Of a stretch of 64,000 nt of DNA, positions 43,236 through 52,184 are shown in pieces. The notes beneath the pieces were generated by a model, which worked only from the letters and a program-made list of their open reading frames with translations, did no database searches and was not told where the DNA came from. This stretch comes from Hymenobacter rubidus. GTDB taxonomy: Bacteria; Bacteroidota; Bacteroidia; Cytophagales; Hymenobacteraceae. The DNA lies in the NCBI RefSeq assembly GCF_016734815.1, contig NZ_JAERQF010000001.1:248001-312000 (forward strand), written 5' to 3'. Every line of letters starts with the position of its first letter. Position 1 is the stretch's first letter. A program made the position numbers and the translations under genes.

Positions 43236-44057
43236 TTACTTCGCTTTTACCGTACGCTGGGCCAAATCCAGCTGCTGGCCGGCCGTGAGCACGTGCAGCC
43301 GTAGGCCATGCCCGCTGATGACCTCGTCGTCGGGCAGGCCGGGCAGGTTGTTGTGCGTGGCGTGGGCCGCATCTATCACCACAACGGCTTCTTCACCGAA
43401 CACCTCGACCGGTTGGCCGGGCCGAATGAGCAGGCCGGTTTCCTCGCTCAAGCCGATGCCGAGCAACTGGGGCTGGGCCAGCACGGCGTGCAGCAGGCGC
43501 GGGTAGCGGGCCCGCTCGGCAAAATGCTGGTCGAGCAGCACACCAGGCAGCAATCCCAGGCCGGGCTTCACCTCAATCTGGCCGCCCAGCAAGCTGCGCC
43601 AGCCGTGGCCGTTCACCAGCATAAATTCGGCCATGGCAGCGGCGCCGGCGCTGGTACCGGCCACGACGAAGCCCGGCTCGGTTTGGTACTTGTGCTGAAG
43701 CAGGGCCAGGAATTCGGTGCCCAGCAAGAAGTCGGTGAGGCGCTCCTGGTCGCCGCCGCTCATGAAGACCAGCGCGGCACGGCGCAGACGCGTGAGCGTA
43801 GCTGGGTCGTCGGCCGGGTTGGTTTCATCAACTTGCAAGTGCCGGACATGGGGGCAGCCCAGCAGATGCCAGGAGTGGGCGTAGGCCGCGGCCGTGCGGG
43901 CGGGCTGGCGGCGGGTGGCCGTGGTGAGCACCTCGATGTGCGCGTCGCGGCTGGGCAGCAGGCCCGCCAGCAAAGTCAGCAGGGGGTCGTCGTCGCCGCC
44001 GCCGAGCACCACGAGGGTGCCGCGAGGCGGAGCGGCAGAAGCAGGAACATCGGGCAT
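43236..44057 (-). CDS. Cyanophycinase-like serine peptidase (family S51)
   Basis: A 273-residue protein. Motifs: LVVLGGGDDDP near the start, FMSGGDQERL (99-108), and the nucleophile Ser136 in VVAGTSAGAAAM, followed by GLLPGVLLDQHFAERARYPRL. These are the marks of cyanophycinase, which splits the beta-Asp-Arg polymer cyanophycin, and of related S51 peptidases. No signal peptide, so intracellular. ATG 44057 is chosen; the frame is open to 44237 but would collide with mgtE. No cyanophycin synthetase is in the window, so the substrate may be a different isoaspartyl peptide. Confidence 0.85.
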   Translation of the reverse strand: MPDVPASAAPPRGTLVVLGGGDDDPLLTLLAGLLPSRDAHIEVLTTATRRQPARTAAAYAHSWHLLGCPHVRHLQVDETNPADDPATLTRLRRAALVFMSGGDQERLTDFLLGTEFLALLQHKYQTEPGFVVAGTSAGAAAMAEFMLVNGHGWRSLLGGQIEVKPGLGLLPGVLLDQHFAERARYPRLLHAVLAQPQLLGIGLSEETGLLIRPGQPVEVFGEEAVVVIDAAHATHNNLPGLPDDEVISGHGLRLHVLTAGQQLDLAQRTVKAK

Positions 44058-44138
44058 GAGCGCGGGGTTGAGGTGGCAATATGGGGCAGCGGGGCCGAAT
44101 AGTGCGCGCACAGGTCCGGCATTCCGCTTGCTTCGCCC

Positions 44139-44146
44139 TACTTTTG
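44139..44146 (+). promoter_or_regulatory. -7 box of mgtE
   Basis: TACTTTTG, perfect match, 62 bases before ATG 44209. No -33 TTG at the usual distance. Confidence 0.4.
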
Positions 44147-44208
44147 TCGGGCTTATTCTTTTCATCAACCCCGCTTGCCTAGCGAAGCATCTCCCCGCCC
44201 CTCTTTTC

Positions 44209-45588
<1,380 letters not shown>

Positions 45589-45689
45589 GGTAAGTTGGTG
45601 AGGTGTGAACTGGTGAGTTTGATGTTTCACTGGCGCATTTCGCGCAGTCAAAACCTTAAACTCATCTGTTTAAACCTTACTATATCACC

Positions 45690-46094
45690 TTATTCCAGCT
45701 TGCGGCGGCTGGCCTTCTTTTCGCCCTGAATCTTTTTGCCTTCCAGGCGCTTGCGCACGGCGTTTTTGCTAGGTTTGGTGGCTTTGCGGGGTTTGGGCCG
45801 GCGCAGGCTTTTGAGCAGCAGCGCGTGGAAGCGACCTAGCACGATTTCCTTGTTGCGCAACTGGCTGCGGTCATCCTGGGCCGATAGCAGGAGCCAGCCT
45901 TCGGCCGTGAGCTGGCCTGCCAGCTTCTCCAGAATCAATTGCTTCTGCTCGTCAGTAAGAATTTCCGAGTTCAGCAAATGCCAGCGCAGTTCCACCCGCG
46001 ACTCTACTTTGTTCACATTCTGCCCGCCGGGTCCGCTGGCCCGGCTGGTCTGGAAGGTGATTTCGGGTAGAAAAGCGGCGGCGGGAGGAAGCAC
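45690..46094 (-). CDS. arfB: Ribosome rescue factor ArfB (peptidyl-tRNA hydrolase)
   Basis: A protein of about 134 residues with the GGQ loop (TSRASGPGGQNVNKVESRVE) that hydrolyses peptidyl-tRNA on stalled ribosomes, and the basic C-terminal tail (RRPKPRKATKPSKNAVRKR, KASRRKLE) that enters the empty mRNA channel. The only in-frame ATG is at 46154, inside a dispersed repeat, and would add 20 residues foreign to the family. GTG 46094 gives a start about 18 residues before the GGQ block, as in relatives, and is preferred. The gene length matches ArfB, not RF1/RF2. Confidence 0.88.
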   Translation of the reverse strand: MLPPAAAFLPEITFQTSRASGPGGQNVNKVESRVELRWHLLNSEILTDEQKQLILEKLAGQLTAEGWLLLSAQDDRSQLRNKEIVLGRFHALLLKSLRRPKPRKATKPSKNAVRKRLEGKKIQGEKKASRRKLE

Positions 46095-46125
46095 AGGAAT
46101 GGGGCAAGAATAGTGAACGCACAAA

Positions 46126-46310
46126 AGAACGTCATGCTGAGCTGGTCGAAGCATCTCTACCGCAACAGTAAACCTACAGCGGTTTCGGAGTCGGTATATA
46201 GGCGCTGGAAGTAGCGCGAACTACACAGTTCGCGCTACGGTACACCGACTCCGAAACCGCTCTAATTACTTGCGCGGTAGAGATGCTTCGACCAGCTCAG
46301 CAGGACGTGC
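46126..46310. repeat. Dispersed inverted repeat, family A, interrupted by a MITE-like element
   Basis: Outer arms (AGAACGTCATGCTGAGC with GAAGCATCTCTAC, and their partners near 46276-46310) are those of family A. The loop is interrupted by the element at 46175-46264. The right end has one change (CAGGACGT instead of CATGACGT). Confidence 0.85.
46175..46264. mobile_element. MITE-like element, copy 2 (about 90 bp), nested in a family A repeat
   Basis: Ends (TA)CAGCGGTTTCGGAGTCGGT and its partner ending CCGAAACCGCTC(TA) match copy 1 at 10868-11023. The core AGCGCGAACT and AGTTCGCGCT forms the inner hairpin. It is shorter than copy 1. Deleting it with one TA restores a loop similar to other family A copies. 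Confidence 0.7.
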
Positions 46311-46321
46311 TGGGCCCCCTT

Positions 46322-47269
46322 TTATTTCGTCAGCAGCATGGCGCCGTAGGAATAACCGCCGCCGAAAACGGTGATTATCACCTTATCGCCCCCTTTCAGG
46401 GTATCCCACACTTCGGCCAGGCCGATGGCAGCCCCGGCGCAGCCCGTATTGCCGAGACGCTCGATGTTGCTCACGGCGCGGGCCGGGTCGATGCCCAGTG
46501 CCTTGGTCACGTTTTTCGAGATGCGTAGGTTGGCCTGGTGCGGAATGAGGTAGGTGAGGTCGGGGGTGGCAATGTGGTGCCGGTCAAGCAGCGTTTGGGT
46601 AACGCGGGCCATGTAGGTGCACGCCTGCTGAAACACGTCGCGGCCAAAAGGCATCACAATGCCTCTTTCGACGGGCTTGAGCGTCACCGCTTCGTCGGCT
46701 TTGCTCACCGGGGCCGCGCCGCCCGTAATGACTTCGGCAATGTACAGGTCATCAGGGCTGAGGCGCTCCTTGCTGATGAGCAGGGCCGCTGCGCCATCGC
46801 CCCACAGGTGGCCGGCCATGGTGTCTTCTTCGTTGTTATAAGCCGTGTTGTGCTCACTTACCACCACCACGGCGCGCGTGGCCTTGCCCATGGCGAAGTA
46901 GCCTTCTACAATCTCAACAGCATTCAGCAGCGATGAACAGGCCGAAGAGATGCTCACCGTAGGGATTTCGTTGATATCCAAGTCGCGCTGCACGGCGTGG
47001 GCAGCGGTAAAAATGGTGTCGTGGGGCGTGTAGGTGCCGGCCACAATAAGGTCGACACTATCGGGAGCAAAGGCTGGCGCAGCGGCCAGCACAGCCCGAG
47101 TCGCGGCAATGGCCATGGTGTTGGCATTTTCGCCGGGAGCAGCTTTGCGCCGCTCCTCAATGCCGGTTCGCTCGATTATCCACTCACTAGCCAGGCCATT
47201 GAGGCGGGTGAAGTGAGCATTGGTGACGACGGCCTCCGGGAGGTAGGCCGCCACATGATGAAGGTACAC
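46322..47269 (-). CDS. fabH: 3-oxoacyl-ACP synthase III family protein (FabH-like)
   Basis: A 315-residue thiolase-fold condensing enzyme. Catalytic residues are visible: Cys111 in SISSACSSLL, His244 in LIPHQANLRI, and Asn274 in RLGNTGCAGAA. The start ERTGIEERRKA is typical. FabH starts fatty acid synthesis by joining acetyl-CoA (or branched acyl-CoA) to malonyl-ACP. No other fab gene is adjacent, and the loop after Asn274 (GCAGA) differs from the usual SAAS, so a paralogue with another acyl substrate is possible. A perfect -7 box TACCTTTG lies 45 bases upstream. Confidence 0.88.
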   Translation of the reverse strand: MYLHHVAAYLPEAVVTNAHFTRLNGLASEWIIERTGIEERRKAAPGENANTMAIAATRAVLAAAPAFAPDSVDLIVAGTYTPHDTIFTAAHAVQRDLDINEIPTVSISSACSSLLNAVEIVEGYFAMGKATRAVVVVSEHNTAYNNEEDTMAGHLWGDGAAALLISKERLSPDDLYIAEVITGGAAPVSKADEAVTLKPVERGIVMPFGRDVFQQACTYMARVTQTLLDRHHIATPDLTYLIPHQANLRISKNVTKALGIDPARAVSNIERLGNTGCAGAAIGLAEVWDTLKGGDKVIITVFGGGYSYGAMLLTK

Positions 47270-47313
47270 AGACAGGTGATGCGTGGAAAACTTGGGCTCG
47301 CCTTGCGGCCCGG

Positions 47314-47321
47314 CAAAGGTA
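47314..47321 (-). promoter_or_regulatory. -7 box of the FabH-like gene
   Basis: TACCTTTG on the minus strand, 44 bases before the ATG at 47269. No matching -33 TTG. Confidence 0.35.
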
Positions 47322-47440
47322 CGGCAGCCAGCCCGCGGCGGTCGGGCTGGGCTACCGATATGCCCGAATTTTATACACTGAGCCTTTTTGCGACCACAAC
47401 CGCCTGGCTTTTTGCTGCGCTTTCCTGGTCAAGCAAATTT

Positions 47441-48877
47441 TTAAAATTCGATGTGCAACCGCACGGCCACCACATGCACGGGGCCGCTCCGGTCGCGGTT
47501 ATACGCAGGGTTGATAACCAACTGGTAATCGGGGCTGATGGAGGCGTGGTAGGTGGGCAGCGCGAAGCTGTAGTACAGTTCGCCAATTTGCTCCAGGCCG
47601 TAGTTCAGGGCGCCATCGCCCACGATGAAGCCGTAGCCACCGGCTGCCAAATAGGCGCGGTGCTCGGGGCTGAGGCCATTCACAACCACGGCCGCACCGA
47701 GGCGGTCGTCGGGCCGGTGCCACCGGGCGCCGGTGCTGGCAATGCCCAGGCTGGCGCTGTGGTCGATTTCGGTGAAGGCCCAGGTTTCGTTCTTGCCATC
47801 GTTGTAGCTCACGCGGGCAAATGCGCCGATTTCCTTCGTGATTTCCTGCTCGGCATTCAGACTGAAGCCGACTTTGGTGTGGCCGTCGTGGCGCACGGCT
47901 GTCACATCGGGCTGGTCGCCGGTGGCCTGGGCCAGGGCAATGGCGGTGCGGTAGGTGGCCATGGCGGCCACGTTGCGGAAGCCCAGCGCCCGAATAGTAC
48001 CCTGGCGGCCACTGAGGTGGTACACTTTGGTCAGCTCCACGGTTTCGGCGTGGGCCGTCCCGTAGTGGAAATCCAGGACCGGGCCGTTGGCCAGCGTGGG
48101 CATCAGCGTGGAAGCGAAGCGGGCCGTGAAGCCGGGTGTGACGTACTCAAAAACCCCGCCCACGGTGTATCCGCGGGTGTTGGCAGCGTAGTCCCAGGCC
48201 CCGGCGCTCATCAGGCTCCAGTTCAGGAACTGGGTGCGCGGGTCGTGCGAGTAGCTGTTCTGGTCGAAGAAATCGGCGGTGCTGAACTTGCCCAGCGTGA
48301 CGGCGAAATAGCGCTGTGGGCTGGTGCCGGCCAGTTGGTTGAGGTCATCAAGGTCGACATCGGTTGCCGTGCCCAGGGCAAAAACCTGCCGCAGGTAGAG
48401 GCGGGCAAGGTACAAATTAGGCGAAGGGTCGCCGATGCGGAACGTCTCGCCGTTGGTAAAGCCTGCCACGCCGCGTGCGCCGCTCAGGCCGCTGCCGCCG
48501 GCCACTTCGGGGTTGAAATAAACGGATGCATTCTTCCATAGCCGCCGTCCAATGAAGAGCGTGCTCGTGAAGGACAGCTTCGCCGATTCGCGGTCGGCCA
48601 GACTGTAGTCACCCGAATACGGCGTGGTCAAATCATTGTGCCACTGGTCGATGAGGGTTTGCTGAAAGTGCAGGCTCCAGTTGCGGGCCTTCTCGGCGGG
48701 CAGGTGCACAGGCTCCTGGGCCGAAGCTGCATTGGGTGGTACAGCAGGCGTGGTAGCGCCGGGTGGCGTGACCTGGGCACTGGCCTGGCCGGCCAGCAGC
48801 ATTCCAACCGTGAGGCCGGCAAGGGTAAGACGTTGTTTCAGAAGAAGGGAAATAAAGCTATTACAGCAGTTGAACAT
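47441..48877 (-). CDS. Carbohydrate-selective porin, OprB type
   Basis: A 478-residue outer-membrane protein. ATG 48877 is followed by a signal (LTLAGLTVGMLLAGQASAQ). The mature part has the OprB pattern: NWSLHFQQTLIDQWH near the start, GxSGARGVAGFTNGETFRIGDPSPNLYLARLYLRQ, LGKFSTADFFDQNSYSHDPRTQFLNW, and GLSPEHRAYLAAGGYGFIVGDG, ending in a barrel strand RLHIEF with terminal Phe. The family forms a sugar-permeable barrel. It is single, between the FabH-like gene and a diverging hydrolase. Confidence 0.85.
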   Translation of the reverse strand: MFNCCNSFISLLLKQRLTLAGLTVGMLLAGQASAQVTPPGATTPAVPPNAASAQEPVHLPAEKARNWSLHFQQTLIDQWHNDLTTPYSGDYSLADRESAKLSFTSTLFIGRRLWKNASVYFNPEVAGGSGLSGARGVAGFTNGETFRIGDPSPNLYLARLYLRQVFALGTATDVDLDDLNQLAGTSPQRYFAVTLGKFSTADFFDQNSYSHDPRTQFLNWSLMSAGAWDYAANTRGYTVGGVFEYVTPGFTARFASTLMPTLANGPVLDFHYGTAHAETVELTKVYHLSGRQGTIRALGFRNVAAMATYRTAIALAQATGDQPDVTAVRHDGHTKVGFSLNAEQEITKEIGAFARVSYNDGKNETWAFTEIDHSASLGIASTGARWHRPDDRLGAAVVVNGLSPEHRAYLAAGGYGFIVGDGALNYGLEQIGELYYSFALPTYHASISPDYQLVINPAYNRDRSGPVHVVAVRLHIEF

Positions 48878-48969
48878 CAGGGCAAAGATGCAAACCTCCG
48901 GCTTGCCGAGTGTCGCTTGCATGAAATACCCGGTTATTTGCAATACGGCAATGCACCGGGCCGCAACCG

Positions 48970-48977
48970 TACTTTTG
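48970..48977 (+). promoter_or_regulatory. -7 box directly before an ATG (possible leaderless transcript)
   Basis: TACTTTTG ends only 4 bases before ATG 48982, so transcription would begin at or next to the start codon. Confidence 0.4.
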
Positions 48978-48981
48978 CGTC

Positions 48982-49761
48982 ATGCTTCTTCATTACCTCG
49001 ACCAGGGCCAGGGCCGGCCCCTGGTTATCCTCCACGGCCTGTTTGGCACCCTCGACAACTGGCAGAGCCTGGCCCGCCGCTGGGCCACCGAAGCCGGCCT
49101 GCGCGTCATCAGCGTCGATTTGCGCAACCACGGCCGCTCCTTTCATAGCCCGCAACACACCTACGCCCTCATGGCGCAGGACGTGCTGGAGCTATTCGAC
49201 CACCTGCAGCTGGGCCCCGACACCACCCTCATGGGCCACAGCATGGGCGGCAAAGTGGCCATGCGCCTCGCCCTCGACCACCCCGTACGGCTGGCCAAGC
49301 TCATCGTGGTCGATATCGCCCCGCGCTTCTCCGATATGGAGCATCAAGACGACATTGTGGCCGGCCTGCAAGCCGTCGATTTCACCACCTGCACCAACCG
49401 CCAGGAAGCCGATGCCGCCCTGGCCAGGTACGTGCCCAACGTGGGCACCCGGCAGTTCCTGCTGAAAAACCTCTACCGCAAAGAAGACAATACTTTCGCC
49501 TGGCGCATCAACCTGGAAGTGCTTGCCGCGCAGTTGGCCGCCATTGGTGAGGAAACGGCCAGCGCCACACCCTTTATGAAGCCAGCCCTGTTCATCCGGG
49601 GCGGCAAGTCTGACTACATCACTCCCGAAGACAAGCTGACCGGAATCCCGATGCTGTTTCCGCACTCGCAGGTAGCTACCGTGGTCGATGCCGGCCACTG
49701 GGTGCATGCCGAGAAGCCAGAAGAGATTTTTGAGATGGTGAAGGCCTTTACGCTGAGCTGA
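48982..49761 (+). CDS. Alpha/beta fold hydrolase (YbfF-like esterase)
   Basis: A 259-residue cytosolic hydrolase. Oxyanion-hole HG at 18-19 (VILHGLFGTLDNW), DLRNHGRS at 46-53, nucleophile Ser87 in LMGHSMGGK, and the late His in VVDAGHWVHAEKPEE. These blocks match YbfF and related acyl esterases. Exact substrate unknown. The gene runs opposite to the porin gene and is followed after 9 bases by a long inverted repeat, then the RsmI-like gene. Confidence 0.9.
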   Translation: MLLHYLDQGQGRPLVILHGLFGTLDNWQSLARRWATEAGLRVISVDLRNHGRSFHSPQHTYALMAQDVLELFDHLQLGPDTTLMGHSMGGKVAMRLALDHPVRLAKLIVVDIAPRFSDMEHQDDIVAGLQAVDFTTCTNRQEADAALARYVPNVGTRQFLLKNLYRKEDNTFAWRINLEVLAAQLAAIGEETASATPFMKPALFIRGGKSDYITPEDKLTGIPMLFPHSQVATVVDAGHWVHAEKPEEIFEMVKAFTLS

Positions 49762-49770
49762 TTTGCCGTG

Positions 49771-49896
49771 TAGCTTGGACTCTGCGAGTCCGAGCAGCGA
49801 GCGGAGCGAGCCGCTGGCACTTGGTTGATACTAAACATGGGTCCTGACGCGTGATGCTCGCTCCGCTCGCTGCTCGGACTCGCAGAGTCCAAGCTA
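49771..49896. repeat. Inverted repeat, family D, ending at a start codon
   Basis: Arms TAGCTTGGACTCTGCGAGTC plus CGAGCAGCGAGCGGAGCGAGC pair almost perfectly with the far end around a loop of about 45 bases. The inner part GCGAGCGGAGCGAGC is itself partly symmetrical. It ends 1 base before the TTG start at 49898. Confidence 0.9.
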
Positions 49897-49897
49897 C

Positions 49898-50605
49898 TTG
49901 AAAACCCTCTTCCTCATTCCCACGCCGCTGGCCGATGATACGGCTCCGCAGGTGCTGCCGCCGCAAGTAGTTGAGGCCGTGGCGTCCCTCCCCTACTTTT
50001 TGGTAGAAAATGCCCGCACGGCCCGCCGCTTCGTAAAAAGCGTGGCCCCACACCGCGTGATTGAGGATATCCGCTTCGTCGTCATCGACAAAGACAGCAC
50101 CGATGCGGAAGTGAAAGCAGCTCTCGGGCCGCTGCTTAAAGAGGGAATTGATGGCGGCATTCTCAGCGAAGCCGGCTGCCCCGGCATTGCCGACCCCGGC
50201 GCGGCGCTGGCGCGGGAGGCGCACCGGCAGGGGCTGCGCGTAGTGCCACTGGTGGGGCCGTCGTCGCTGCTGCTGGCGCTCATGGCCTCGGGGCTGAATG
50301 GGCAGCAATTCGCTTTCCACGGGTATTTGCCCATCGAGAAGGTGCCGCGCGTGGCGGCTATCAAGGCCCTGGAGAAGGAGGCGCAGCAGCGGCAGCAGTC
50401 GCAGCTGTTCATTGAGACGCCGTACCGGAATGGGGCGCTGTTTGCTGATTTGCTGGCGCACCTGCAGCCCGGCACACGGCTGTGCGTGGCCGCCGATGTG
50501 ACGGGCGCAGGCGAGTTTATCAAGACGCTGACCGTTTCGGATTGGAAGCGGCTGCCGGCCCCGGAGCTGCACAAGATTCCGACGGTATTTATAATCGGGA
50601 TGTAA
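49898..50605 (+). CDS. RsmI-like SAM-dependent methyltransferase (tetrapyrrole methylase fold)
   Basis: A 235-residue protein. The opening KTLFLIPTPLADD, then LVENARTARRFVKS, GILSEAGCPGIADPGAALAREAH and VPLVGPSSLLLALMASGLNGQ match RsmI, which methylates the 2'-hydroxyl of C1402 of 16S rRNA, and its Bacteroidota relatives. The protein lacks the classical GNLxDIT segment after IPTP, so it may be the second RsmI-like paralogue of this phylum. The start is TTG 49898; no ATG is available, and the repeat ends immediately before it. Confidence 0.82.
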   Translation: MKTLFLIPTPLADDTAPQVLPPQVVEAVASLPYFLVENARTARRFVKSVAPHRVIEDIRFVVIDKDSTDAEVKAALGPLLKEGIDGGILSEAGCPGIADPGAALAREAHRQGLRVVPLVGPSSLLLALMASGLNGQQFAFHGYLPIEKVPRVAAIKALEKEAQQRQQSQLFIETPYRNGALFADLLAHLQPGTRLCVAADVTGAGEFIKTLTVSDWKRLPAPELHKIPTVFIIGM

Positions 50606-50615
50606 CGAAGTCATC

Positions 50616-50697
50616 TGTCATCCTGAGCGCAGCGAAGGACCTTATCACGCTAGAATTTTCTGACGTGCCCAGGTCCTTCGCTGCGCTCAGGATGACA
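50616..50697. repeat. Dispersed inverted repeat, family C
   Basis: TGTCATCCTGAGCGCAGCGA with GGACC inside, paired with the far end, in the gap between the converging RsmI-like gene and amt. Confidence 0.9.
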
Positions 50698-50704
50698 GAC
50701 GGAA

Positions 50705-52072
50705 TTACGAAGCCCGCACCACGAACTTTGGTTCAGCCACCGGCAGGTGCTCGTGGGGCGAGGGCAGCACGGTTTCGCCGTGCTGGCTCAGGTCGAGGCC
50801 GTCGGCTTCGTGCATGGCATTTACCCGAATAGGAATGAGCAGGTTGGTGAACTTATAGATGAGGTACGAGCCGCCGAAGGTGAACACCGAAATGAAGGCC
50901 AGCGCCCCGAGGTGATGCAGCAGCAGCGTCCAGGAACCGGTGGTAGCCAGGCCGCCCTCCTTGGCAAAAACCGCCGTGAGAATCATGCCCACAATGCCAC
51001 CCACACCGTGGCAGGGGAAAACGTCGAGGGTATCGTCGAGGGTGGTTTTGTTCTTCAAATCGACCGCGCCGGCGCTGATGGCGGCCGAAACCACGCCGAT
51101 GAAAAGGGCCGGGCCGTAGCTCACGTAGCCTGCCGCCGGGGTGATGGCCACTAGGCCCACCACCGCGCCAATGGCTGCGCCGGCTGCCGTGGGGCGCTGC
51201 CCACGCACGGCTTCAATCATCATCCAGGTGAGCATGGCGGCAGCCGAAGCCATGTGCGTAGTGAAGAAGGCCTGCACCGCCGTGGCATTGGCGGCCAGGG
51301 CCGAGCCGGCGTTGAAGCCAAACCAGCCAAACCACAGCAGGCCCGTGCCGATGAGGATGAACGGCACATTGGGCGGCACGTGGGTGTGGCCTTCGAGGTG
51401 AGTGTGGCGACGGCCCAGGGCTAGCGCGCCGGCCAGCGCCGCAAAGCCGGCCGAGATGTGCACCACCGTGCCGCCCGCAAAATCGAGCACACCCCATTTG
51501 AATAGGAAGCCGTCGGGGTGCCAGGTCCAGTGGGCCAGCGGGCAGTAGATGAGCAGGCTAAACAGGCACATAAACAGCAGGTAGCCCCAGAACCGAATCC
51601 GCTCAGCGAAAGCGCCGCTGATGAGGGCCGGCGTGATGATGGCAAACTTCAGCTGGAAGGCCGCGAAAAGCACCAGCGGCAGGTTGGTAGCCAAGCGGGC
51701 ATGGGGCGCGGTGCCCACGTTGTTGAACATGAAAAACGTCATCGGATTACCGATGACGCCGCCGATGCTATCGCCAAACGCCAGCGAAAAGCCTACCACG
51801 TACCACAGTATCGAAATCACGCCCAGCGCGATAAAACTCTGTAGCATAGTCGATATCACATTCCGCTTGCTTACCATGCCGCCGTAGAAAAACGCCAAGC
51901 CCGGCGTCATCAGCAGCACGAGGCCGGAGGCGGAGAGCATCCAGGCCAGGTCGGCGGGGTTGAAGGCGTCGGGCTTGGCCTCGGGGTGGTTTTGGGACAG
52001 GAAGGCGGCGAGGCCGGCTAATAATAGGATGAGGCCTAGGCAGGCCGTGGCTAAATATTGTTTACGAGTCAT
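50705..52072 (-). CDS. amt: Ammonium transporter
   Basis: A 455-residue Amt protein with an N-terminal signal-like helix and eleven transmembrane helices. Conserved: MTPGLAFFYGGMV, the pore His in GGTVVHISAGFAALAG and the second in FPCHGVGGIVGMI, and the HLEGHTHVPPNVPFILIGTGLLWFGWFGFN block. The tail is hydrophilic. No PII (glnK) gene sits next to it, unlike the usual pairing. It lies directly downstream of the histidine kinase gene on the same strand; the 112-base gap is AT-rich and holds no clear -7 box. Confidence 0.95.
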   Translation of the reverse strand: MTRKQYLATACLGLILLLAGLAAFLSQNHPEAKPDAFNPADLAWMLSASGLVLLMTPGLAFFYGGMVSKRNVISTMLQSFIALGVISILWYVVGFSLAFGDSIGGVIGNPMTFFMFNNVGTAPHARLATNLPLVLFAAFQLKFAIITPALISGAFAERIRFWGYLLFMCLFSLLIYCPLAHWTWHPDGFLFKWGVLDFAGGTVVHISAGFAALAGALALGRRHTHLEGHTHVPPNVPFILIGTGLLWFGWFGFNAGSALAANATAVQAFFTTHMASAAAMLTWMMIEAVRGQRPTAAGAAIGAVVGLVAITPAAGYVSYGPALFIGVVSAAISAGAVDLKNKTTLDDTLDVFPCHGVGGIVGMILTAVFAKEGGLATTGSWTLLLHHLGALAFISVFTFGGSYLIYKFTNLLIPIRVNAMHEADGLDLSQHGETVLPSPHEHLPVAEPKFVVRAS

Positions 52073-52184
52073 AGCGGTAGTAAAATTAAGGCTACTATGC
52101 TAAGTTAGTCAACAATTTTCTCAAGCACCTATTAAAAACAAAGGGTGTTTCCCGAAATAATAACCCAAACCTTCAAAAACCACC

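Noticed and set aside
45589-45690. AT-rich spacer between mgtE and arfB with loosely matching ends
   Set aside because: The facing segments (GTGAGTTT and AAACTCAT) pair only in short pieces; too weak to call a repeat or terminator.
46322-47269. FabH-like gene considered as part of an aryl polyene or flexirubin cluster
   Set aside because: No ketosynthase, acyl carrier, ammonia-lyase or halogenase genes are adjacent; neighbours are a porin and arfB.
46997-48541. A 514-codon open frame on the plus strand over the FabH-like and porin genes
   Set aside because: It crosses two well-supported genes in antisense and has no recognisable domain.
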